64,000 nucleotides of DNA from Planctomycetota bacterium (GTDB lineage Bacteria > Planctomycetota > UBA1135 > GCA-002686595): positions 124,001-188,000 of the forward strand of contig JADHOC010000005.1 in the NCBI GenBank assembly GCA_016779205.1, written 5' to 3'. The translations under genes and the position numbers were made by a program. How positions within the stretch are numbered: position 1 is the first letter of the stretch; every line of letters starts with the position of its first letter. The notes under the pieces were generated by a model. It saw nothing but the letters and a program-made list of their open reading frames with translations. It was not told the origin of the DNA and made no database searches. Shown here one piece after another: positions 26,515 to 36,500 of this stretch.

Positions 26515-28359
26515 TCACGGCCGGGGAGCCTGCGGCCGGGCGGGCTGCCCGAACCGCCGACTAGCCAGGGCGAGCAGGAGAATCAGGGCGGCTCCCCCGC
26601 CCCAGGCGAGGGGTTGGAGCGGCTCGGTCCGGACGAAGAAGGTCGCCTCCGGCGCCTTGGCCCCCGGCCCCTGGCGAGAGGGCACGGGGACCCGCGCCCG
26701 CAGGGCTCCGGCCACCATCTTGCGCCGCCCGCCCCCCCCACGCACCTCGGCCCGGACCGCCCCGTCCGGCCCGACCACGGCCGAGATCCCGGAGTTGGTC
26801 GCCCGGACGATGGAGCGACGGGAGGCCGCCGCCGCGATCCGGGTGAAGGCCAGCATGTGGTCCATCTCAGGGCTCTCCCCGTACCACGCCTCGTTGCTCA
26901 CCACGACAAAGAGGTCCACCGGCCCCCGCCGGAGCGGGGTCGTGAAGGGATCGTCGAAGGCGTTGTCGAAGCACACCGCCACCCCCGCCCGATGCACGCG
27001 ACCGTCGGCGCCGGGGATCAGGAGCACCCTGGGCTCGTCGGCGGCCACGAAGTCCGGGATGGAGTTCGCGATCCGCCGGACGGCGTCGAGCACGAAGGGG
27101 ATGCCCCGCAGCGGGTCCGGGGACTCGCCCCCGGGCACAAGGTGCGTCTTGCTCGCGATCGGGGTCTCTCCCCCATCGGGCGACCAGAGCTTCACGCCGT
27201 TGACGCTGCGCAGGACCTGCTCACCGTCGAGGTGGACCGAGACCCAGCCCTCGACCCCGGACAGGAAAGAGGTCCCCGGCGGCAGCAGCCCCTCCCCGCG
27301 GGCCACCCGGTCCGCCCACTCGGCGGCGGGCTCACGTTCGAAGAGCTGCCGCCAGACCGCGGGCGTCAGCAGCGTGCCCGGCCCGGTCCCCAGGAGCGCG
27401 GCGACCAGGTCCTGGGCCAGCTCGTCCTGGGCCACCAGCTCCCTCTCCGTCAGGCTCACCCGGCCAGAGAGCTCCGTGGGGCGCACGCCGGCGCGGTATT
27501 CCCTCAGCACGTCCGGGTCGTGGAGCTTGCCCGGGAGGAAGGTCTCCCCCCACATGACCACGTCGGGCGGTCCCGCGGCATCCGCTGGCCGGGTCTGGAT
27601 CAAGGCCTCCAGCGTCCGCGTCACCTGGGGAACGAACAGGTCGAGGAGCGGGTCACGGCGCGCCGCCTTGATCTCCTGCTCGATGCCGGATTGCACCACG
27701 AGCACATCCGGGCCGCTGACCGTCGGCCCGCCGGGACGGCTGGAGAGGAGGACCAGGATCGCCAGCGGGGAGAGCCCGAACGCGAAGGCCTGGACCAGGT
27801 TCGAGCGCGTCCCGGGGGGGCGAGTGAGGGCGAGGGCCACGTCGGCGGCGAGCCCGCCCAGGGCAGCCATCCCCCAGGTCAGGCCCCAGGTGCCGAACCA
27901 GGCCGCCGACCCCACGAGCCACTCGGTGTCGTGCATCAGGAAGCCGAGCCGGAACCAGCCGAAGGAGAGCGGCACGGGGAGGGTCCACCGCACCACCTCG
28001 GCGAGCATCCACGCCGCCGGCGCCAGCAGCGCCAGGGGCCAGGCCGGAGCGCGCCGCAGGGCGAGGCCGCCCAGGGCCGGGTAGATCGCCGGGATCATGG
28101 CCATGGGGAGCAACAACGGTGGGAAGAAGGCCACCATCCAGCCGAAGACCGCCGCGAGCCCGATGGAGTGGGCGGCCCACTCGGCGAGGAAGGCCCGACG
28201 GCCCGGCCGGCGAGCGGCGAGCGCCCAGGGCCCCACCGCGAAGAACGCCAGATGGCCGAACCCGTCGGGCCGCAGTACCCCAGGTTGGGCGAGGCCGATC
28301 AGGACCCAGGTGGCGAGCGTCCAGAGGAATCGCGCGCGGGCTTTGAGGGGCGTTCTCAT
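26515..28359 (-). CDS. lnt: Apolipoprotein N-acyltransferase
   Basis: The 614-residue inner-membrane enzyme N-acylates the diacylglyceryl-cysteine of lipoproteins. The N-terminal half has about six hydrophobic helices. The C-terminal half is a nitrilase domain with the Glu-Lys-Cys triad visible: E272 in VMWGETFLPG, K404 in IASKTHLVPGGE and C463 in VAVCFDNAF. The following VVVSNEAWYGESPEMDHML and RATNSGISAVVGPDG blocks are typical. It is longer than the E. coli enzyme (512), with extra sequence between Glu and Lys (about 275-400). Lipoproteins that need it are encoded nearby (28612-30045 and 48357-49412). It is divergent from the RND efflux operon; I see no convincing promoter in the 252-bp gap. 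Confidence 0.93.
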   Translation of the reverse strand: MRTPLKARARFLWTLATWVLIGLAQPGVLRPDGFGHLAFFAVGPWALAARRPGRRAFLAEWAAHSIGLAAVFGWMVAFFPPLLLPMAMIPAIYPALGGLALRRAPAWPLALLAPAAWMLAEVVRWTLPVPLSFGWFRLGFLMHDTEWLVGSAAWFGTWGLTWGMAALGGLAADVALALTRPPGTRSNLVQAFAFGLSPLAILVLLSSRPGGPTVSGPDVLVVQSGIEQEIKAARRDPLLDLFVPQVTRTLEALIQTRPADAAGPPDVVMWGETFLPGKLHDPDVLREYRAGVRPTELSGRVSLTERELVAQDELAQDLVAALLGTGPGTLLTPAVWRQLFEREPAAEWADRVARGEGLLPPGTSFLSGVEGWVSVHLDGEQVLRSVNGVKLWSPDGGETPIASKTHLVPGGESPDPLRGIPFVLDAVRRIANSIPDFVAADEPRVLLIPGADGRVHRAGVAVCFDNAFDDPFTTPLRRGPVDLFVVVSNEAWYGESPEMDHMLAFTRIAAAASRRSIVRATNSGISAVVGPDGAVRAEVRGGGGRRKMVAGALRARVPVPSRQGPGAKAPEATFFVRTEPLQPLAWGGGAALILLLALASRRFGQPARPQAPRP

Positions 28360-28611
28360 TCTTCGCTCGGGGTGGGCCAGGAATGGTCGTGGGGACTCGT
28401 TACAGACGTTTTTCCACCTGGAAGCGAGGCCCGGAGTGCCTGAGCGCAGACACTAGGGCCGGCCTGACGCCGTGTCGCGCGCCGGAGGGCTTACCCGGAG
28501 TCCGCAACCAGTCTCCACCGTTGCGGCTCGAAGTCTACGGACTTGGGGCTCGACTCCCGCCGTTCGAGGGCCAACTCCCCGGACGACCGACGCCCACGGC
28601 GTCCACACCCA

Positions 28612-30045
28612 ATGATCGACCGCAGCCAGCCCGCCTCCCCCCCGCCCCCCGGAATCGGCTCAGCCATCTGGCCGGCCTCCTACCGAGGGGCCCCGGGAAT
28701 GCTCGCCCTCCTGCCGCTGCTCCTCTGCGCCTGCAGCATCGAGGCTGGCCAGGGAGGGGCCCCCGGTGAGGGCGCCTCGACCTTCGAGGGCCTCGAGCGG
28801 TCCACCGCGCCGCGGGTGCTCACCGCGCCGCTGGTGCAGCGTGAGATGGTCCGAGCGCTGTCCACCACGGTCAACGCCGAGTCGGAGCAGGAGATCCAGA
28901 TCTTCCCGCGGATCTCCGGCGTGGTCACCGCCGTCGCCGTGGAGGAGGGCGACGTCGTCGCCGCCGGAGCCCCCCTGATGGAGCTGGACGCGCGGGAGCT
29001 GGAGGCCGCCCTGGCCGAGTCCCGCATCGCGCTGCGTGAGGCCGAGGACGGCAAGCGGAACCTTGAGCTGTCCGTGGACGAGGCGAAGGCTCGCCTCGAG
29101 AGCGCCCAGCTACGGTTCGACCAGTCCAGCCGGGAGCTCGAGCGGAAGGAGGACGCTGGCGAGGGCATCATCTCTCGCAACGAGCTGGACCAGCTACGCC
29201 TCACCGTCGCGACGAACCGCGCCGATCGTGACGCGGCGAAGATCGCCGAGTCGAAGGCCGAAGCCGCCCTCACCAGCCAGCAGATCACCATTGAGCGCGC
29301 CGCCCTGCAGGTCAGCACGGCCGAGCTCAATCGCTCCTTCGCGTCGGTCGACGCCCCGTTCGCAGGGGTCATCGCCAGCCGGACGGTGCGCGTGGGCGAC
29401 CTCGCCTCCACCGCGTCCGCCGCCTTCACCCTGACAGACCCCGAGAACGTCCGCGCGGTGGTCTCTCGCTCCCAGCGGGAGCTGGTGTTCTTCCGCGGCG
29501 CCGAGCAGCGCGCCCAGCGCGCCACGAACGTCGGCGACGAGGCGGCCCTGGACATCGAGATCGCCCCCGAGGCCCTCCCCGGGCTCACGTACACCGGGCG
29601 GATCCAGTTCGTGAGTCCGACCATCGACCCCGCGTCGGGGCAGTTCCGGGTCACCATCGGCGTGGAGCAGCCCGAGGCCGGGGACGAGCGCCCCCCCATC
29701 CTCCCCGGCATGCTCCTCCGCATCCGGATCGTGACCGAGCGCCACCCCGACGCCCTCGTGATCCCCAAGCGCGGCCTGCTGCGCGAGGGGGACTCCCACT
29801 GGGTCTTCGTCGTGGAGGGAGACTCCGCGCGGCGGGTGGCGGTGACCGAGGGCTTCTCCGAGGACGACCACGTCGAGGTCATCCCGGCCAAGGGGGAGTC
29901 CCTCGCCGCGGGCGACCTGATCGCCGTCGTGGGGAACCGCGACCTCGAGGACGGCGACGCCGTCGAGGCCGCGCCCTGGGCCGGGGCAGGCAGCCCGGCT
30001 GCCCAGGACGCCGGGGCGTCGGATGAGCAGGCCGATGATGCCTGA
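28612..30045 (+). CDS. RND efflux periplasmic adaptor (membrane fusion) lipoprotein
   Basis: The 477-residue lipoprotein has a lipobox LLLCAC just after the hydrophobic core MLALLPLLL. The layout is AcrA/MdtA-like: a barrel-sandwich half (EIQIFPRISGVVTAVAVEEG, VVAAGAPLMELD), a coiled-coil hairpin (about 140-240, Glu/Arg/Ala-rich), the second lipoyl half (SFASVDAPFAGVIASRTVRV), and beta-barrel and membrane-proximal domains (GRIQFVSPTIDPASGQFRV, LVIPKRGLL). It links the pump to an outer-membrane channel. The ATG at 28612 supplies the basic residues missing from the alternative ATG at 28699. That alternative has a better Shine-Dalgarno (GAGGGG), so the start stays open. It overlaps the first pump gene by 23 bp. 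Confidence 0.88.
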   Translation: MIDRSQPASPPPPGIGSAIWPASYRGAPGMLALLPLLLCACSIEAGQGGAPGEGASTFEGLERSTAPRVLTAPLVQREMVRALSTTVNAESEQEIQIFPRISGVVTAVAVEEGDVVAAGAPLMELDARELEAALAESRIALREAEDGKRNLELSVDEAKARLESAQLRFDQSSRELERKEDAGEGIISRNELDQLRLTVATNRADRDAAKIAESKAEAALTSQQITIERAALQVSTAELNRSFASVDAPFAGVIASRTVRVGDLASTASAAFTLTDPENVRAVVSRSQRELVFFRGAEQRAQRATNVGDEAALDIEIAPEALPGLTYTGRIQFVSPTIDPASGQFRVTIGVEQPEAGDERPPILPGMLLRIRIVTERHPDALVIPKRGLLREGDSHWVFVVEGDSARRVAVTEGFSEDDHVEVIPAKGESLAAGDLIAVVGNRDLEDGDAVEAAPWAGAGSPAAQDAGASDEQADDA

Positions 30046-33000
30046 CGAGTCCACCGGACCCGAGACGCGCGGCGAGGGCGCGGCCCGCGCCACCGAGGGA
30101 GCCCTGGCCTTCGTGGCCACGCGGCCCGTGGCGATCTCCATGCTGATGATCGCCCTCGGGGTCTTCGGCGTGGTCTCCTTCGCCAAGCTGCCGGTCGACC
30201 TGCTCCCGGAGATCAGCTACCCCACGCTCACGGTGCGGACCTCGTACCCGGGCGCCGCCCCCGAGGACATCGAGGACCGCCTCTCGACCCGGCTCCAGGA
30301 GGCCCTGGCCACGCTCCCGAACCTGGTCGAGACCACCTCCATCAGCCGGGCCGGGACGAGCGACGTGCTGCTCGAGTTCGACTGGGGCACCCAGATGACC
30401 TTCGCCGTGCAGGAGGTGCGCGACCGGCTCGATGGGGTGTTCTTGCCCGCGGAGGCGGACAAGCCGCTCATCCTGCGCTACGACCCCAACCTCGACCCGA
30501 TCCTGCGCTTCGGCGTCGCGCCCCCCGAGGGCCGCGCGGGCTCCGACGAGGAGACCTTGATCCGCCTGCGCTGGCTGGCGGAGAACCGGATCAAGCGTGA
30601 CCTCGAGGGCATCCGCGGCGTCGCCGCCGTCCAGGTCCGCGGGGGCATGGAGGAGGAGATCCGGGTCCGCGTCGACCCGTTCCGGATGGCCGCGCTGGAC
30701 CTCGATCCGGCGCTCATCGGCCAGCGGCTGGCGCAGGAGAACCTCAACGCCTCCGGGGGACAGATCCGCGAGGGGTCCACGGTCTACCTCGTCCGGACCC
30801 TCAACGAGTTCCAGGACGTCGAGGAGATCCGCGACCTCGCCATCGCCCGGGTCGGCAACGCCGTGGTCCGGGTGCGCGACATCGCCACCGTCGACCGCAC
30901 CCACGCCGAGCGGGAGGTCGTCACCCAGCTCAACGGCCGCGAGGCCGTGGAGGTCGCCATCTACCGGGAGGCCGGGGCCAACATCGTCGACGTCTCTCGG
31001 CGGGTCCGCGAGGCCGTGCTCGGTTCGAAGGAGCAGGCGGACGTCGCCGCGCGGAACGCCGAGAAGCGCGTCGAGGAGATCGCGTGGTACGAGCGGAGCC
31101 AGCTCGACTTCGTGGCGTGGAACCTGAGGGACGAGGCCAGCATCGAGCTGCTCTCCGACCAGTCCACCTTCATCGCCGACGCCGTGGACGAGGTCAAGCA
31201 GTCCGCGATCCTCGGCGCCCTCTTCGCGGTCATCGTGATGTGGCTGTTCCTCCGGAAGGTCACCCAGACGCTGATCATCGCCCTGGCGATCCCGATCTCC
31301 GTGCTGGTCACGTTCGCGCCGATGTTCCTGCTCGACGTGTCCCTGAACATCATGTCCCTGGGCGGGCTCGCCCTCGGCGTGGGCATGCTGGTGGACAACG
31401 CCATCGTGGTCATCGAGTCCATCGCGCGCTGCAGGGAGGAGGGTGACCCCCTCGCCCGCGCGGCGGTGCGCGGCGTCACGGAGGTCGCGGGAGCGATCAC
31501 GGCATCCACGCTGACCACGGTCTCGGTCTTCGCCCCCATCGTGTTCGTGAGCGGCATCGCCGGGCAGATCTTCGGTGACCAGGCCGTGACCGTGGTCTCG
31601 GCTCTGCTGGTCTCCCTCCTGGTGGCCCTGCTCTTCATCCCCATGCTCGCGTCGCGCAAGGCCCTGGCCGGCGTGGAGGTCGAGCTCACGGATGAGGACC
31701 GGCGCCGGGGCCCGAGTACCCTGCGCGAGTTCTTCCCCCCGCGGCCCGGGGCCGCCCTCGGAGAGCGCTTCGCCGGCCTCCTGAGCGGGGTGGTCCTGAT
31801 GGCCTCCTTCGCCTCGCTCCGCGCCTTGCGAGCCCTGGGGATCGCGCTCGGCGCCGTGCTCTTCGTGGTGACGTTTCCCATCCGCTTCACCTTCGATATC
31901 GCCTGGCGTGCGGTGGCGGGCGCCTACCCCCGGATGCTCAAGGCGGCCCTCGCCGCCCCGCTCCTGGTGCTGGTGGGCACCGGCGCCCTGGGGTGGCTCG
32001 CCACCGACCGCGCCAAGGCCCTCGGCCTGGAGCTCCTGCCGGAGGTCCACCAGTCCGAGTTCACGGCCTTCCTCTCCCTGCCCGTGGGCACCCCCATCGA
32101 GGACTCGGAGGGCGTCTACTCCCAGCTCGAGGAGCGGGTCCGCGGGCTCGAGCCGGTCAAGGTCACCTCCCTCACCGTGGGCGTGGAGGCCGACACCCTG
32201 ACCCGAGAGATCGAGGGGGAGCACACCGCCCGCCTGACCGTCCGCCTCCAGCCCGGGCTGGGCCCCGCCGACGAGGAGCGCATGATCGCGCGCGTCCGGG
32301 CGATGGTCGGCGCCGAGCCCGAGATGGAGGTCGTGGACGTTCGCCGCCCGACCCCCTTCGCCCTCGACGCGCCGGTGGCGGTGGAGGTCAAGGGGTGGGA
32401 CCTCGGCGACCTCGAGGTCGCCGCCAACCAGGTCGCGGCGCGCCTGGAGGGGATCTCCGGGCTCACCGACATCCGCACCACCGTCCGGCCCGGCTATCCC
32501 GAGGCCCTCGTGACGTTCGACCGGGACAAGACCCTCGCCTACGACCTCGACCTCGCCCAGGTCTCGGGGTTCGTCCGGGACCAGGTGCTGGGGTCGGTCT
32601 CGACCCGCTTCATCGAGGGCGACGACAGAATCGACGTGAGGGTCCGCGGCGACGAGCGCATTCTCGCCTCTCTGGACGACGTGTCGGAGCTGATCGTGAA
32701 CCCGACGGCGTCGGAGCCGGTCCCGCTCTCAGCGGTGGCCTCCATCGAGCGGACCCAGGGCCCCGCGGAGATCCGCCGGATCGGCGGTCAGCGCGCGGTG
32801 GTCGTCACTGCCGCCAGCACCGGAGACGACGTGGGCGGCCTCAACGATCGCGTGGAGGAGGCTCTCAACGGCCTGACGCCGCCGCGGGAGGTCTCCATCG
32901 GCCTGGGGGGCCAGAAGCGGGAGCTCGACGAGGGCACCAGGAGCCTCGGCTTCGCCCTGCTCCTCGCGATCTTCCTCGTCTACGTGGTGATGGCCTGCCA

Positions 33001-33484
33001 GTTCGAATCCCTGGTCCAGCCCTTCGTCATCCTGCTCAGCGTCCCCCTCGCCGGGGTCGGCGCCGTGCTGATGCTCGAGGCCCTGTCCGTCCCCCTCTCG
33101 GTGGTCGTCTTCATCGGGTTGATCCTGCTGGCTGGGATCGTGGTGAACAACGCCATCGTGCTGGTGGACCGCATCAACCAGAAGCGCGCCGAGGGCATGC
33201 CCGTCGCCGACGCGATCCTCGAGGCCGGCCGCGCGCGGCTGCGACCGATCCTCATGACCACGGCGACCACCGTGCTGGGCCTCGTACCCCTCACCGGCTG
33301 GCTGGTCGGTCTGCCCGGCCTCGAGCGCTTCATCGGGAGCGCCGGCGCCGAGCTCCGCGCCCCCATGGCCATCGCGGTCATCGGCGGCCTGCTCAGCTCG
33401 ACCCTGCTGACGCTGTTCGTCATCCCGGTCATGTACCGCCTGCTGATCCGTGACCGCGCCGGGGACGCGGCCCCCGCGAGCTGA
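30023..33484 (+). CDS. RND efflux transporter, permease subunit 1
   Basis: The 1153-residue AcrB-family proton-driven pump has an N-terminal helix (VATRPVAISMLMIALGVFGV), a first porter loop starting LPVDLLPEISYPTLTVRTSY, and TM4 with the proton-relay Asp458 in GVGMLVDNAIVVIES. It has a second porter loop and the C-terminal TM block VYVVMACQFESLVQPF, GIVVNNAIVLVDRIN and LRPILMTTATTVLGL. Between the two halves, at about residues 555-650, is an added stretch with two further hydrophobic segments (GLLSGVVLMASFASLRALR and LGIALGAVLFVVTFP), beyond the usual amphipathic linker. ATG at 30023 was kept; 30035 and 30038 are alternatives. Substrate unknown. Confidence 0.92.
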   Translation: MSRPMMPDESTGPETRGEGAARATEGALAFVATRPVAISMLMIALGVFGVVSFAKLPVDLLPEISYPTLTVRTSYPGAAPEDIEDRLSTRLQEALATLPNLVETTSISRAGTSDVLLEFDWGTQMTFAVQEVRDRLDGVFLPAEADKPLILRYDPNLDPILRFGVAPPEGRAGSDEETLIRLRWLAENRIKRDLEGIRGVAAVQVRGGMEEEIRVRVDPFRMAALDLDPALIGQRLAQENLNASGGQIREGSTVYLVRTLNEFQDVEEIRDLAIARVGNAVVRVRDIATVDRTHAEREVVTQLNGREAVEVAIYREAGANIVDVSRRVREAVLGSKEQADVAARNAEKRVEEIAWYERSQLDFVAWNLRDEASIELLSDQSTFIADAVDEVKQSAILGALFAVIVMWLFLRKVTQTLIIALAIPISVLVTFAPMFLLDVSLNIMSLGGLALGVGMLVDNAIVVIESIARCREEGDPLARAAVRGVTEVAGAITASTLTTVSVFAPIVFVSGIAGQIFGDQAVTVVSALLVSLLVALLFIPMLASRKALAGVEVELTDEDRRRGPSTLREFFPPRPGAALGERFAGLLSGVVLMASFASLRALRALGIALGAVLFVVTFPIRFTFDIAWRAVAGAYPRMLKAALAAPLLVLVGTGALGWLATDRAKALGLELLPEVHQSEFTAFLSLPVGTPIEDSEGVYSQLEERVRGLEPVKVTSLTVGVEADTLTREIEGEHTARLTVRLQPGLGPADEERMIARVRAMVGAEPEMEVVDVRRPTPFALDAPVAVEVKGWDLGDLEVAANQVAARLEGISGLTDIRTTVRPGYPEALVTFDRDKTLAYDLDLAQVSGFVRDQVLGSVSTRFIEGDDRIDVRVRGDERILASLDDVSELIVNPTASEPVPLSAVASIERTQGPAEIRRIGGQRAVVVTAASTGDDVGGLNDRVEEALNGLTPPREVSIGLGGQKRELDEGTRSLGFALLLAIFLVYVVMACQFESLVQPFVILLSVPLAGVGAVLMLEALSVPLSVVVFIGLILLAGIVVNNAIVLVDRINQKRAEGMPVADAILEAGRARLRPILMTTATTVLGLVPLTGWLVGLPGLERFIGSAGAELRAPMAIAVIGGLLSSTLLTLFVIPVMYRLLIRDRAGDAAPAS

Positions 33485-33503
33485 CCGCTCGGACGCCTCG
33501 GCC

Positions 33504-36500
33504 ATGGACCACCGCGAGCAGAAGGGCTTCTTCGGCCTCACCGTGTCACGCCCCATCGCCATGGGCGTGCTGTTCGTGACGCTGGTCCTCGTGGGCGTCA
33601 TCGCCTACGGGCGGATCCCCCTGCAGTTCCTACCCGGGGGGCTCTCGGGGACCCGGTTCACGATCTTCGTCCCCAACCCCGGCGCCAACGCCCAGGAGAA
33701 CGTCGACAAGGTCGCGCGCGTCCTGGAGGAGCAGTTCCGGACGCTGTCGGGGATCGACGAGATCTCCTCCAGCTCCTCCAACGACCAGGTCCGCTTCCGG
33801 GTCAAGTTCAACGGCGAGGCGGAGACCGAGCTCGCCAAGGCGGAGCTCCGCGACCGCATCGAGCGGGCCAGGCCGGACCTCCCGGACACCGTGGAGCAGG
33901 TCTGGATCTGGGCCAGCGACGACGGCGACCTCCCGATCATGTGGTTCGCCGCGGTCGCAGACGACCGCTCGGACAACGCTGCGGTGCTGGTGGACAAGTA
34001 CGTCCAGAAGGGGCTCGAGGCCGTGGACGGCGTGAGCCGAGTCAGCATCTTCGGGCTGCTGGACGACTCCATCCGGATCTTCCTCGACGAGGACAAGGTA
34101 GCCGCCGCCCGCCTCGACCTCACGAAGCTGGTCCAGGGGCTCGCGTCCGACAACTTCGCCGAGCCGCTGGGCGAGGTGAGCGAGGGCGGCAAGGAGTTCC
34201 TCCTGCGCTCCGACATGCGCTTCAAGGACCTCGACGACATCCGCGAGTATCCGGTGCGTCCCGGGCTGCGGGTCAAGGACATCGCCACCGTCGAGCGGGT
34301 CAACTCGGTGCGAGACCAGATCACGCGCATCGACGGCGGGTACGCCTACTACGGCCTCGTGCAGAAGGAGGGGAACGCCAACGTCGTGGAGGTGGGGCGT
34401 GCCCTCGAGGCGAAGATGGCAGAGATCCAGGAGGACCCGCGGGTCTCCGGGAAGATCTCGACCACGGTCTTCTTCAACCAGGCCGACTTCATCGAGAGCT
34501 CGATCGAGCGGCTCGAGAGCACGGCGGTCCAGGGGGGCGGGCTCGCCATCCTCGTGCTGTTCATGTTCCTGCGCAGGGCGCGCATGACCCTGTGCGTGGC
34601 CCTCTGTATTCCGGTCTCCGCGCTGCTCGCCATCGCCTTCGAGGCCGCCCGTGGCGGGTCCTTCAACGTGCTGACCATGACGGGCCTCACGCTCGGGATC
34701 GGGATGCTCGTGGACAACGCCGTGGTGGTCATCGAGAGCGTCGCGCGCCAGCGAGATATGGGGCGCTCGCCGCGCGCGGCGGCCGTGCTCGGCGCCCGCG
34801 ACGTCGGCCTCGCGGTCGGGCTCGCGACGATGACCTCGGTGGTGGTGTTCCTCCCGCTCATCTTCATGGGCGGTCAGCGCATCAGCATCATGCTCCAGGC
34901 CATGGGTGTGCCGCTGTGCGCGTCGCTCGTCTTCAGCCTGCTCATCGCCCTCGTCTTCATCCCCACCGCCTCGGCCCGCACCCTCGGGGATCGGCCCGCC
35001 TGGGCCGAGCGCCTCGGGCGCATCCTTGCTCCCGTGGCGGCCCTCCCCACCCGCCTCGTGGCCCTCGTCATCGGCTCCGTGCGGTTCCTGTGGTACTGGA
35101 CCCTTCGGGCCATGCACGCCGTCGAGCGCGTCACCCTCCGGGTCCTGGCGAGCCCGCTGCGCTGGCCCCTGGCCGCCGGCGCCGCGTATCTGGCCTACGC
35201 CCAGGTCACGGCCTCGTCCGACGCGGTCGCCGCGGGCCAGCGCCTGGTCGCCCTCGACGTGCCGCGCTCCATGAGCGGCGCCCTCGTGGGGGCGGCGCTC
35301 CCCGCGGGGCTGGCCTGCGGCGTCTTCCTGCTGCTCACCCTCGCGGTGGTCCCCGCGCTCCAGTGCAGGGGGCAACGCCCCCCGGCGCGCCCCTCGACCT
35401 TCGTGCCCGTTGGCACCTCGATCGTCGCCTGGGCCCAGTCGCTCAACCGCTCGCTCCTCTCCTGGACCCTCCAGCACCGCTGGCAGGCGGGCCTGCTCTC
35501 CGTGGCAGCGCTCCTCTCCATCGTGATCCCCTGGGGGAACACGTCGGTCACCGCCTTCGGAGAGGACGAGGACACCAGCCGACTCTCCTTCTGGGTGGAC
35601 CTGGAGGACAACTTCACCCTCGCAGAGGCCAGCGACGAGATCGGCCTCTACGAGGAGTTCGTGGAGGGCTACAAGGAGCAGTTCGGCTTCCGCAACATCA
35701 TCGCCCGCTTCGACCCGGGCGGCGGCGAGGTCGAGATGCGCTGGCCCGAACGCATCGCCCCCGACCAGCTGGACCTCTACCGGGCGCGGATCCGCCGCGA
35801 GCTCCCGCGGCAGGCGGGGCACCGCGTGTACTTCCGCGACAAGGCCGACGTGAGCGACTCGTCCAAGCAGTTCGTCAGCTTCGAGCTGCGCGGTCCCGAC
35901 CCCGATCGCCTGCGGGAGCTCTCGGCCGAGGCCATCGCCGTCCTCGAGCGCGTGCCCGGACTGGAGGATGTCTCCGTCACGAGCGAGGACGCCCCCGACC
36001 AGCTGCTGCTCGACGTGGACGGCGACACCGCGTTCTCCTACGGGGTGTCCTCCAACGCCGCCCTGCAGAACGTGTCCTGGGCCCTGCGGGGCGCCCAGCT
36101 CCCGCGGTTCCAGGAGCAGGACCGCGAGGTCCCGATGATGATCGAGTACGACGACACGGTTTCCGCGGGCCTGAACACCCTGCGCGACCTGTCGATCTGG
36201 GGCAGCCAGGGGGAGGTCGCGCTGGCGACCTTCACCGACGTCCGGTTCCAGCCGGCTCCGTCTCGCATCTCCCGCAAGAACGGGCAGATCAGCGAGGCCA
36301 TCACCGCCCGGCTGGCGGATCCGGCGCGCCAGTCCGAGCTGGTCCGCGCGGGCTACGCCGCCCTGGAGGGCCTCGACCTGCCCCGCGGCTACGAGCTCGG
36401 GCGGGACACGAGCGTGGTGGTGCAGGGGATGCAGGAGATGCGCGACCTGCAGAACGCCATGCTCCTCTCGGTCGTGCTCGTCTTCCTGCTCATGGGGATC

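Noticed and set aside
29879-32224. Long minus-strand open frame opposite the first RND pump gene
   Set aside because: It is a shadow of the RND gene, which has full family motifs; the antisense product has none.
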